Source: Bacteroidales bacterium (lineage in GTDB: Bacteria > Bacteroidota > Bacteroidia > Bacteroidales > VadinHA17). Taken from it: 34,875 bases of DNA. Each line of letters begins with the position of its first letter. Within the stretch, counting starts at the first letter, position 1. Position numbers and translations under genes: made by a program. Where the stretch lies: assembly GCA_025358645.1 (NCBI GenBank), contig JANYIW010000129.1, positions 1-34,875 of the forward strand, written 5' to 3'. Positions 1-6,527 of this stretch are shown here, one piece after another. The notes under the pieces are model-generated. The model did not search any database, was not told the DNA's origin, and worked only from the letters and a program-made list of their open reading frames with translations.

Positions 1-57
1 ATTGAAAGCTTCTTCCGTATTACGTGAGAAATTGAGATAAGTGCTGACTCGTGCCAT
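1..57 (-). CDS. VOC/PhnB-like protein, N-terminal 19 codons only (cut by window edge)
   Basis: The first 57 bases read on the minus strand give an open frame starting with ATG at 57 and running off the window: MARVSTYLNFSRNTEEAFN. This closely resembles the start of small PhnB/glyoxalase-like VOC-fold proteins, which typically open with a beta strand (VSTYLNF) followed by a helix containing an 'EEAFxFYxxxF' segment. These proteins are usually about 140 residues long and often of unknown substrate, so no reaction is claimed. It is transcribed away from the neighbouring secreted-protein gene end at 192, with about 135 bp between. The family call rests on 19 residues only. Confidence 0.6.
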   Translation of the reverse strand, partial: MARVSTYLNFSRNTEEAFN

Positions 58-119
58 GATTGTGTGGTTTAATATTCTCAGTTTAACAATCGGGAGAGAA
101 TTTTTGTTTTTTCATTATA

Positions 120-127
120 CAAACATA
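120..127 (-). promoter_or_regulatory. Possible Bacteroidota -7 box for the VOC-like gene
   Basis: Read on the minus strand, 127-120 is TATGTTTG, an exact match to the Bacteroidota -7 consensus TAnnTTTG, about 60 bp upstream of the ATG at 57. I do not see a good TTG at the expected -33 distance, so this is a partial match only. Confidence 0.35.
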
Positions 128-191
128 ATTATTCGGGCACAGTTTCCTTTGTTTTTTTATTTCTGCTAATTGTATAGTTCAGACAGCGGAC

Positions 192-911
192 TTAATTATC
201 AGACAAATATTTATTATACCAAAATAACGACACATCGGCATAAGAGTAATTTTCGGTTCTGAACAGTTTTGTATTAAAGAATTTTTTATCAATCATGTTT
301 TCTATTTGGGAACCACTTTTATCAATTCCATAATTATATGCAGTTGCAAGAAATTTCAACCTGGCCACTTCGTCTTTCCGGTTCGTTTTATAATTCTTTT
401 CACAGATCTTTAAAAATATAATCAGATAATTAAATTGAGTTTTTGGATCTTCAAGATCTGTTACAATAGATTTTCGGAAATCTTTAATATCATCAAATTC
501 TGACCGGTTCTGAAAGATGATTTCTGATTTACGTCCTAAAACTGTTTTCCCCTTTTCACGGATTAATTCAGCAAAGGAGGGTTTCATCTGGAACTGTCCG
601 ATTGAAAAGTCAGCATAATCCTCACCAAGATTTACATATAGTGTTTTAAGCAAAGTGATCTCCATCTTGTCGCGCAAAGCTGAATAACGGACAAGTTCGG
701 GGAATACAATTGCAATAGCCAGTGGATAAGAGATGTGATTTTTAATAAGAATAGGTGCCATCCAGCTTCTGTTTTCTCTTTCAAAAACCTGTGCCTTCTT
801 CCAGTCCTCACCAAAAAGATCCTGGTAGTTAACAGACTGTGAGCGTGCCTGTACGGAAGAAAAGATAAACAGGAGTATAGGTAAAGAGGAAATATGTAAT
901 TTGCGAAACAT
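192..911 (-). CDS. Secreted protein of unknown function with a lysozyme/SLT-like motif pattern
   Basis: 239 residues. The N-terminus (residues 1-24, ending near VQARS) looks like a cleavable signal peptide, so the protein is probably periplasmic or exported. I cannot name the family with certainty. Three short segments are spaced as in the GH23/soluble lytic transglycosylase fold: a candidate catalytic Glu72 in IVFPELVRYS, a SIGQFQMKP segment (103-111) that resembles the S-x-G-(L/F)-x-Q-(I/M)-x-P motif, and ATAYNYG (189-195) resembling the 'AYNAG' motif. From this I infer a peptidoglycan-acting or lysozyme-like enzyme, but overall similarity is weak and I can do no structural check. It follows the 946-2007 gene by 34 bp on the same strand and may be cotranscribed with it. 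Confidence 0.55.
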   Translation of the reverse strand: MFRKLHISSLPILLFIFSSVQARSQSVNYQDLFGEDWKKAQVFERENRSWMAPILIKNHISYPLAIAIVFPELVRYSALRDKMEITLLKTLYVNLGEDYADFSIGQFQMKPSFAELIREKGKTVLGRKSEIIFQNRSEFDDIKDFRKSIVTDLEDPKTQFNYLIIFLKICEKNYKTNRKDEVARLKFLATAYNYGIDKSGSQIENMIDKKFFNTKLFRTENYSYADVSLFWYNKYLSDN

Positions 912-945
912 ATTATTTTCAACTTATTTTACAGGAAGTTGAGAT

Positions 946-2007
946 CTAGAACACCATCTTACATTGCATAATTGCATTCTTCTTTGGAGAATAATACATA
1001 TAGGCAAGGGAAACCTGCCCATTAACTTTTACAAGGTGAGGACAGAAGAGATCAGACATAGTGGTATTATCGCTGAAGGTGAGTGTTCCATAGCCACTAT
1101 ATGCATATTTTGTATTTGATGTGTTGACAAATAAGTTATTGGGTGAGCCCATTTCCGGCTTAATTGTCAGAATAGTTTTTCCCTGCAGATCTGTAATTTT
1201 ATTATACCAAATCATAAGTATATCGTCATATTTTATATTGGCTGGTATGCCTGTCCCGTTTATCAATGGATCGTAGGTTGTGTTAGGTATATTGGTAACA
1301 AGCTTAGGTGATGTCCCGGTAATTCCGCCAACCTTCAACATTTTTTCCTGCATATCATGGGCATACTTCATTGAAAGATCCATTTTCTCCTGGTCGGTTT
1401 TTGCATTTTTGATTGCTTCATTAAACTTCTTTCCCTCGTCCTCAGTAATAAGCATGTTTTCAACAACCATAGCTGCAAACTTATCCTTCGATTTTGTTAC
1501 TGTGAAAGTATTGATCTGGGCATACGGGCCGTATGTTTTGCCATTAAATGTAATAAGGAGTTTATCGCCCGACTTGCTGATGTATGGTTTATTCCTCAAA
1601 ATAAAACCTTCAATGGTTTTATTATTTTCATCCAATGCTTCAAACACAGCAATTTGGGGATCGCCTGATTTGTAAGGACCCTGTGTAACGCCGTCCTTTA
1701 CAATATAATATTCACCATTACCCCTTGTTTTAGCGAGGATGCTGCCATCGTCCAGTATGCTTAATGATAGTTCTTCATAATCGAGTTTCAATTTTCCACC
1801 CATATCCATAATAACTACAGCATCGGAGCAGGCACATGCCGGTTCTGGTTGGTCTGAATGTTTCTTATTCGAGCCCTCTTCTGGTTCTTTGACAACATCC
1901 TTTGACGCAGATTTTGAAACCTTATTCAGTAATCGGCCAATCTGGGCATTGACAGGATTTTCAAATAATAAGCAAAATGCCACAAAAAATAAGATCGACT
2001 TTTTCAT
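946..2007 (-). CDS. Secreted hypothetical protein
   Basis: 353 residues, not recognised. Residues 1-21 (MKKSILFFVAFCLLFENPVNA) form a typical signal peptide with an AxA-like cleavage site just before QIG. The mature protein begins with a lysine/serine-rich linker and a CAC pair (about residues 58-60), then appears beta-rich, with two related stretches ending in 'GPY' (VTQGPYKSG and GKTYGPYAQ) that suggest repeated beta modules. A charged helical region (about 190-225) separates these from the C-terminal beta part. No catalytic motif is visible. It lies 77 bp downstream of the large PspC gene and 34 bp upstream of the lysozyme-like gene, all on the minus strand, so it could belong to an envelope-related transcription unit. 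Confidence 0.6.
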   Translation of the reverse strand: MKKSILFFVAFCLLFENPVNAQIGRLLNKVSKSASKDVVKEPEEGSNKKHSDQPEPACACSDAVVIMDMGGKLKLDYEELSLSILDDGSILAKTRGNGEYYIVKDGVTQGPYKSGDPQIAVFEALDENNKTIEGFILRNKPYISKSGDKLLITFNGKTYGPYAQINTFTVTKSKDKFAAMVVENMLITEDEGKKFNEAIKNAKTDQEKMDLSMKYAHDMQEKMLKVGGITGTSPKLVTNIPNTTYDPLINGTGIPANIKYDDILMIWYNKITDLQGKTILTIKPEMGSPNNLFVNTSNTKYAYSGYGTLTFSDNTTMSDLFCPHLVKVNGQVSLAYMYYSPKKNAIMQCKMVF

Positions 2008-2084
2008 ACTATCAGCTTTAATTTATTTTCCAATATAAATATAGCTTCTTAAAATTAATAGAGGTCCTAAATTCAATTTTATTT

Positions 2085-3593
2085 TCACTCTTTAATTCGG
2101 ATATTGGTGTGCTCTGCGCTTTCAAGACCATTATCTGTCATTATCCATAAGCTATTACCAGATTCCCATCGAGATTCGGGATATTCATCAGATTCATTTC
2201 TGAATGAAGAATGAAGCAGAATTTTGGGATCTTTTTCAAATTTCAATATACTACCTGCAGGAATATAAATGTTTATTCCAATGTTATCTGCTGACCATTT
2301 TCGACCAGCCGGAATTGTAAAATATTCATCAAGATGCAGAGTATCGCCTTTAATATTGTAATTGTAAAGCAATTGATCTGTTTTTTTTCTGGCTTCCAAC
2401 CCGGTGCGGCCAGATGAACGCTTTCTTACTTCTACTCTTGTTGCCTTATCATCCGATCTGTCTACACTTAAAGATGGACGGATATACAATTCTTTCTTTT
2501 CATCATTAAGAAAAACCGTGTATTCTTCATGGGGCAATGAAATCATTTTTTCATATTTAAGATCCGCTATTTTAAGATCTGTCAATATATAAAGAGTATC
2601 AGGTGTTTTTGGGAGAACGGTCTCTACTGTTGTCTTGCCAGTTTGAGCAAAGCTGATTCCCTCATTGAAAAGAATTATGGTAAGGGCTGCAATTGTCATT
2701 ACCCAGAGGACCAACCCGGTAAGGCTGACCACGCCATCTCTTGCCCTGAACCAGAATATCATTTTTACACCCCAGTAGATAAGGGCAATCATTGGTAATA
2801 TAATAGCAACTGATGTCAATATAATTATCCATGGAACGGTAGCAGGATTCACAATATAAGTCAGAAAATCGGGGAAGTAGATAAGGTTTACACCTGCAGA
2901 ATCGATTGAGAATGCCCCGGGATATTTGAAGACAAAGACCATAACAAAACTTAATATGAAAAGGAATCCCGTAAGAACAAGCAAAATACCTGTCATAATC
3001 AGGAAAATCCGTAATATAATATAACACACTCTGCCGAGCGCCCTGAAAACTTCGTTGATGGCATTTCCTAATCTTGAGGGACTATTATATCCGATAATGT
3101 AAAGGGGAGTTCCTGTTTTGGCTGCTGGCAGAGCAATCCACAAACCTATATATATAAAGAATCCTAATCCGAAGAATGCAGCAAAAAGAACAAACAGAAT
3201 TCTGAAGAGTACGGGATCAGTTTCGAGATAGGCAGCAATACCACTACAAACTCCACCGATAATCTTATCTTCCGGATTACGATACATTCTTTTTTTCTGT
3301 GAAACATAAAATGGTGCTTCTGATGCAGTTTCATTCTGATCAAAATCTTCCGGTTTTCCAATAATCGAAATCATAGATTCTACATTTTCCCGGGTAATAA
3401 CGCCGGCCGAACCTTTCCGTGACTGAAATATTTCAGCAATGCGCGATTCGATATCCTCAATTGTCTCATGGCCGCCTTGGACATTGCCAAAACGGTTATT
3501 AATTGCCTGAAGATAATCTCGTAATTTCCGGAATGCCTCATCATCAATCTGAAAGAGGGCGCCACCGAGATTTATATTAATTGTCTTGTCCAT
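2085..3593 (-). CDS. PspC-domain membrane protein with C-terminal beta-rich region
   Basis: 502 residues. Residues 1-85 form a soluble N-terminal module (INLGGALFQID ... DIESRIAEIFQ ... VITRENVESMI) that is clearly paralogous to the start of the small PspC protein encoded at 4003-4590. Residues about 101-157 are a PspC domain: RMYRNPEDKIIGGVCSGIAA followed by a hydrophobic segment and LWIALPA. Further transmembrane segments lie near 183-220, 249-273 and 285-305. The C-terminal 330-502 is hydrophilic and beta-rich, probably on the other side of the membrane. PspC proteins act in the phage-shock or envelope-stress response in proteobacteria; the role here is inferred. It is the third gene of an operon after pspC (small) and padR, 30 bp downstream of padR. 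Confidence 0.85.
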   Translation of the reverse strand: MDKTININLGGALFQIDDEAFRKLRDYLQAINNRFGNVQGGHETIEDIESRIAEIFQSRKGSAGVITRENVESMISIIGKPEDFDQNETASEAPFYVSQKKRMYRNPEDKIIGGVCSGIAAYLETDPVLFRILFVLFAAFFGLGFFIYIGLWIALPAAKTGTPLYIIGYNSPSRLGNAINEVFRALGRVCYIILRIFLIMTGILLVLTGFLFILSFVMVFVFKYPGAFSIDSAGVNLIYFPDFLTYIVNPATVPWIIILTSVAIILPMIALIYWGVKMIFWFRARDGVVSLTGLVLWVMTIAALTIILFNEGISFAQTGKTTVETVLPKTPDTLYILTDLKIADLKYEKMISLPHEEYTVFLNDEKKELYIRPSLSVDRSDDKATRVEVRKRSSGRTGLEARKKTDQLLYNYNIKGDTLHLDEYFTIPAGRKWSADNIGINIYIPAGSILKFEKDPKILLHSSFRNESDEYPESRWESGNSLWIMTDNGLESAEHTNIRIKE

Positions 3594-3623
3594 TAGTGTC
3601 AGTGTTAATTGGTTAATAATTTA

Positions 3624-3950
3624 TTATCTGGTTCTGATCTGATTGACTGATTCGACAAGCTCCTTCCATGATTTATCGAGATCGGAAAGGTACTTCCGGC
3701 CTTCACCGGTTAGTTCATAATATTTACGTGGAGGGCCCTGTTGAGATTCTTCCCAGCGGTAACTTAGCAAGCCGGCATTTTTTTGCCTTGTAAGAAGCGG
3801 GTAAAGAGTGCCTTCAACCACTATCACCTCTGCCTCCTTGAGTTCCTTTATAATGTCGCTTGCATAACATGAATTTCTGGATAACACCGATAGGATGCAA
3901 TACTCCAGTATCCCTTTGCGCATTTGAGCTTTATTATTTTCTAAATCCAT
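3624..3950 (-). CDS. PadR-family transcriptional regulator
   Basis: 108 residues, the usual size of the short PadR subfamily (a winged helix-turn-helix plus a short C-terminal helix). The recognition helix and wing are evident in EGTLYPLLTRQKNAGLLSYR followed by GPPRKYYELTGEG (about residues 46-82), the most conserved PadR signature. PadR proteins are mostly repressors, often autoregulatory and responsive to small hydrophobic compounds. The gene lies between two pspC genes, with the small one upstream (53 bp) and the large one downstream (30 bp), so it is very likely the regulator of this cluster. A perfect dyad of PadR-operator type sits at the operon promoter (4678-4696). Confidence 0.92.
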   Translation of the reverse strand: MDLENNKAQMRKGILEYCILSVLSRNSCYASDIIKELKEAEVIVVEGTLYPLLTRQKNAGLLSYRWEESQQGPPRKYYELTGEGRKYLSDLDKSWKELVESVNQIRTR

Positions 3951-4002
3951 GATATATATTTTTTAAAGTTTACACTTCTTATAATTTATAATCAGCTATC
4001 TG

Positions 4003-4590
4003 CTAGAGGTTCATGTTCTTTCTGACAGTATCAAATTCTTTTTTTACAGAATCCTTGATATTGTGGATATTGACCGGATTCCCTTTCATTTCAATTTTTT
4101 CAGTAGTAGTTTTTGCCTCGGGAAGAACGATATATAAAATGAGATAAATCAGAATGCCAACGCCCATCATAGCTAGTATGAAGAATATCAATCTGACAAT
4201 CCAGAGTTCGATATCCCAGTAGGCTGCCATTCCTGCACAGACTCCTCCAATAACTCTATGGTCGGTATCGCGGTACATCCTGTGATAACCCGGCGATGAA
4301 AACTTATCCCGGGCTGTAGGTCTTTCATTGTCGGATATATCTTCGGGAGTTCCCAAAACTGCTATTACCTGATGGGCATCCTCAATGTTTATTACCTGTT
4401 TATAATTGGTAAGTTTTGTCCGGAATAGTTCGGCCATCCTCGTCTCAATATCCGAGAGGATCTCTGTGGAGCTATCTTCTCCGGCAAAATGAAGTTCAAG
4501 TTTCTTAAGATACCCTTTTAGTTCGGTATAGGCATCTTCGTCGATGTTGAAAGAATATCCGCCGAGATTTATGCTTACTGTGATTTTCAT
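4003..4590 (-). CDS. Small PspC-domain protein
   Basis: 195 residues. N-terminal module (1-80: SINLGGYSFNIDEDAY, DIETRMAELF, VIAVLGTPED) shared with the larger PspC protein of the same operon. The PspC domain spans about 102-160 (RMYRDTDHRVIGGVCAGMAA, then a membrane segment FFILAMMGVGILIYLILYIV and LPEAKT). A basic, probably cytoplasmic tail of about 35 residues follows. It is the first gene of the operon pspC-padR-pspC and so lies next to the promoter and dyad at 4656-4696. The shared N-terminal module suggests the two PspC proteins arose by duplication or interact through that module; this is inference. Confidence 0.87.
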   Translation of the reverse strand: MKITVSINLGGYSFNIDEDAYTELKGYLKKLELHFAGEDSSTEILSDIETRMAELFRTKLTNYKQVINIEDAHQVIAVLGTPEDISDNERPTARDKFSSPGYHRMYRDTDHRVIGGVCAGMAAYWDIELWIVRLIFFILAMMGVGILIYLILYIVLPEAKTTTEKIEMKGNPVNIHNIKDSVKKEFDTVRKNMNL

Positions 4591-4655
4591 AGTTCTATTT
4601 ATTTTTTACTACCGTTTAAAATTCACTACTGTTTAATGCCTGTAACATGACAATG

Positions 4656-4687
4656 CAAAGATATATATAAAAATATATACTATGCAA
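4656..4687 (-). promoter_or_regulatory. Promoter of the pspC-padR-pspC operon
   Basis: On the minus strand there is a -7 box TATCTTTG (4663-4656), a perfect TAnnTTTG match. A -33 TTG (4687-4685) lies 21 bp upstream, within the 17-23 bp spacing described for Bacteroidota. The predicted transcript starts near 4649, giving a leader of about 60 nt before the ATG at 4590. Confidence 0.65.
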
Positions 4688-4696
4688 TACATAGTA
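4678..4696. promoter_or_regulatory. 19-bp dyad, candidate PadR operator
   Basis: TACTATG-CAATA-CATAGTA is a perfect 7+7 inverted repeat with a 5-bp centre in otherwise AT-rich intergenic DNA. Its centre contains the -33 TTG of the minus-strand pspC-padR promoter, so a bound dimer would block sigma contact. PadR-family operators are dyads of this general kind (ATGT-N8-ACAT is one described form). It also lies 124 bp upstream of the divergent oxidoreductase start, so control of both directions is possible. Confidence 0.6.
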
Positions 4697-4771
4697 CTAA
4701 AATAATCTAATTATTCTTAAAGAAGTAGATAATCAATTAATATTATGGATGTTCGGGGAGATTCACTTCGT

Positions 4772-4786
4772 TTGGCAAAATGCCAA
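4772..4786. promoter_or_regulatory. Short inverted repeat upstream of the oxidoreductase
   Basis: TTGGCA-AAA-TGCCAA, a perfect 6-bp inverted repeat with a 3-bp centre, 33 bp before the chosen ATG at 4820. It could be an operator or a small leader hairpin for the oxidoreductase gene. Six base pairs is short enough to be chance. Confidence 0.3.
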
Positions 4787-4819
4787 CAAATTCCTATTTT
4801 TATCAAAATATTTTTAGGA

Positions 4820-5806
4820 ATGAAAAAGAAATATAAATGGGGAATTCTTGCTCCCGGTAAGATGTCTGCTAAATTCACAGAAGGATTAAAACTTCTTGAT
4901 AATGTTGAACTTTATGCAGTAGGATCTCGTGATAAATCGAGAGCTGAACAATTCGCCACGGATCACGGGTGTAAGAAATCTTACGGAAGTTATGAAGAAC
5001 TGGCAAATGACAAAGAAGTCGATGTGGTTTATATTGCATCTCCGCATTCTCATCATTTGGAACATACTTTGATGTGTCTTAAAAAGAAGAAAGCAGTTAT
5101 TTGTGAAAAGGCATTTGCTTTAAACAGCACTGAGGTAAATGCAATGATTAGCGAAGCTAAAAAGCAGAAAGTGTTTCTGATGGAAGCGCTTTGGCCTCCT
5201 TTTCAGCCAATTTACATGAAAACTAAAGAGATTCTGCTCGGAGGTGAGCCGGGTAAGATAATTCATATTAATGGCCGGTTTTCATTCCAGGCTCCTTTTG
5301 ACAAAGCTGATCGTAAATTTAACCTGGCGCTGGGAGGAGGCTCACTTCTTGATATTGGAATTTATCCGGTGATTGATGCTCTTTATTTTATGGGGGTCCC
5401 TTCGGATGTAACCGCAAAAGCATCATTCACAGAGACCGGATCGGAGGATTCTATAAGCATTATATTCAGCTATTCTGACGGCCGTATGGCCAACATTTAC
5501 AGCTCATTCCGCACTGCCGGGGGAATCGGGTGTGATTTACTTTGTGAAAACGGAAACCTTTTCTTTTCTCGTGCACGCGACATGTCGCAGCGGCTTACCG
5601 TTGCCATGAATGGCAGAGAAATTGTGGAATATTCGCTCCTTCCGGCTGCCATGGGTTACCAGTTCGAGGCAATGGAAGTTATGAGATGTCTTGATGAGGG
5701 TAAACTCCAGAGCGATGTAGTTCCCCACTCTTTTAGCATCGACCTGATGAATACACTTGACAGGATAAGAAAAGCAGCAGGGATTGTATATCAGGGGAGA
5801 GACTAA
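4820..5806 (+). CDS. Gfo/Idh/MocA-family NAD(P)-dependent oxidoreductase
   Basis: 328 residues from ATG 4820; an upstream in-frame ATG at 4745 would add 25 residues with no family character, while MKKKYKWGILAPGKMSAKF is the expected Rossmann-fold start. The dinucleotide-binding domain covers about 1-120 (GILAPGKMS; VYIASPHSHH; CEKAFALN), followed by the alpha/beta substrate domain with EALWPPFQP and GGGSLLDIGIYPV, the usual signature around the active site. Sequence style is closest to the dihydrodiol-dehydrogenase/sugar-reductase branch, so it probably oxidises or reduces a sugar or cyclitol; the substrate cannot be told. The canonical EKP motif reads EKA here. It is transcribed alone, divergently from the pspC operon, and followed by a repeat-rich block. 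Confidence 0.88.
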   Translation: MKKKYKWGILAPGKMSAKFTEGLKLLDNVELYAVGSRDKSRAEQFATDHGCKKSYGSYEELANDKEVDVVYIASPHSHHLEHTLMCLKKKKAVICEKAFALNSTEVNAMISEAKKQKVFLMEALWPPFQPIYMKTKEILLGGEPGKIIHINGRFSFQAPFDKADRKFNLALGGGSLLDIGIYPVIDALYFMGVPSDVTAKASFTETGSEDSISIIFSYSDGRMANIYSSFRTAGGIGCDLLCENGNLFFSRARDMSQRLTVAMNGREIVEYSLLPAAMGYQFEAMEVMRCLDEGKLQSDVVPHSFSIDLMNTLDRIRKAAGIVYQGRD

Positions 5807-5807
5807 T

Positions 5808-5860
5808 GAAAAAGACAAAAGATAAAAGGCAAAAGTGAGATCAAGGAGAAGGGTTAAGTC
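5808..5860 (+). repeat. Degenerate 7-bp-period purine-rich array
   Basis: Directly after the oxidoreductase stop the sequence reads as heptads: aaaagac, aaaagat, aaaaggc, aaaagtg, then drifting units ending near ggttaag. The same kind of units, including a nearly identical 'gataaaaggca(a/t)aagtga' stretch, occurs at 18.61-18.77 kb, so this is a member of a dispersed heptad-repeat class and not chance A-richness. Confidence 0.55.
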
Positions 5861-5950
5861 CTATCCGATAAATCAGTTACCCCTAAATCCCCTAAAGGGC
5901 ATAGCCGTCAACTTAAGCTTGGGGATTAATGAGAAACTGCGTAAAAAAGT

Positions 5951-6412
5951 TTCCCCTCCTTTTGAAGGAGGGGTGGTCGGGAAGATTGATTATCTTATAT
6001 ATACAGTATTTTATTTCCCGACCGGGGTGGTTGATTCATTGATACAGAAGACAACACAGTATAGGTAACTACATAGTTGACTTTTTTTGTGCTTCAGAAA
6101 AACTTGTAATTGAGCTTGATGGAAATCCGCATGGTGAATATCATAAAATAGAAAAAGATAAAAAAAGAGATCAATATTTTGAAGGCCCTGGATTCTCAAT
6201 ACTGAGGTTTGAAAACAGATTAGTATTCCAGGAACCTGAATTTGTAAAAAATGAAATAAGAAAAACCTTCAAAAGAAAAGATCCTGAATTTGAATAAACA
6301 ATCAACCACCCTGGCCGGTATCAGCATTTGTATCATAATTAAAAAGTGGTCCGGCCACCCCTCCTTCAAAAGGAGGGGAAATGTATCGGATGTATATTCA
6401 ATACCTTACATT
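5951..6412 (+). mobile_element. Palindrome-bounded repeat element with DUF559 remnant, copy 1
   Basis: The left end is a near-perfect palindrome (5953-5973; CCCCTCCTT and AAGGAGGGG around TTG) followed by TGGTCGGG. The right end (6358-6378) is its exact reverse complement preceded by CCGGCCA, so the ends form terminal inverted repeats of about 30 bp. A second, inner inverted pair follows: CCGGGGTGGTTGATTCATTG on the left (6022-6041) and CAATCAACCACCCTGGCCGG on the right (about 6299-6318). About 32 bp beyond the right palindrome are also shared with copy 2 at 30393-30693. The interior carries a broken nuclease gene (6046-6297). The exact boundaries are uncertain. No transposase is present, so it would be non-autonomous or relic. 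Confidence 0.7.
6046..6297 (+). pseudogene. DUF559 endonuclease-domain gene, 5' part deleted
   Basis: 83 codons ending in TAA at 6295-6297. The frame reads RRQHSIGNYIVDFFCASEKL, then VIELDGNPHGEYHK, then DQYFEGPGFSILRFENRLV, which is the conserved core and C-terminus of the DUF559 family (PDDEXK/Vsr-like fold). The acidic residues of VDFFC and VIELDG would be the metal-binding ones. There is no start codon: an in-frame TGA lies at 6040-6042 and the usual N-terminal about 45 residues (the 'LLWxxLK...KFRRQ' half) are missing. The missing piece is exactly what copy 2 at 30.5 kb retains. It is clearly a remnant, although the remaining codons are undamaged. Confidence 0.8.
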
Positions 6413-6468
6413 CTGTTTTGTACTAAACTCTCTCACTATTTTACTATATTTAACACCTTAGTTTGACG

Positions 6469-6497
6469 GCCCCCCATTTGGGGGGTTGGGGGGTAAA
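6469..6497 (+). repeat. C-run/G-run hairpin repeat
   Basis: A gcccccc-attt-gggggg hairpin followed by ttggggggt and an A-run. The same sequence, inverted, is at 22023-22051, and a shorter relative is at 21962-21980. It lies 31 bp before the rlmI start and forms the right arm of the outer inverted pair. Confidence 0.65.
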
Positions 6498-6527
6498 AAA
6501 AAGATTTATTAGAAAATACCTATTAGA

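Larger units (their letters stand above)
5878..6497. repeat. Outer inverted-repeat pair enclosing the DUF559 element
   Basis: Left arm 5878-5917: C-run (cccc), taaat, C-run, ta, aaggg, then GCCGTCAACTTAAG (5904-5917). The right arm 6457-6497, read on the minus strand, has the same architecture: ccccccaacccccc, aaat, gggggg, then GCCGTCAAACTAAG (6470-6457), 12 of 14 matching. Between them lies the complete inner element (5951-6412). A solo copy of the right arm type occurs at 22023-22051. This stretch between the oxidoreductase and rlmI is therefore a nested set of palindromic repeats. Confidence 0.55.

Noticed and set aside
5835-6068. Plus-strand 77-residue open frame after the oxidoreductase
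   Set aside because: It runs through the outer arm and left palindrome of the repeat block; composition and overlap show it is repeat DNA, not a gene.
6469-6497. G-quadruplex at the G-run repeat
   Set aside because: Only two long G-runs are on one strand, with the third in hairpin with C-runs; a hairpin is the simpler reading.
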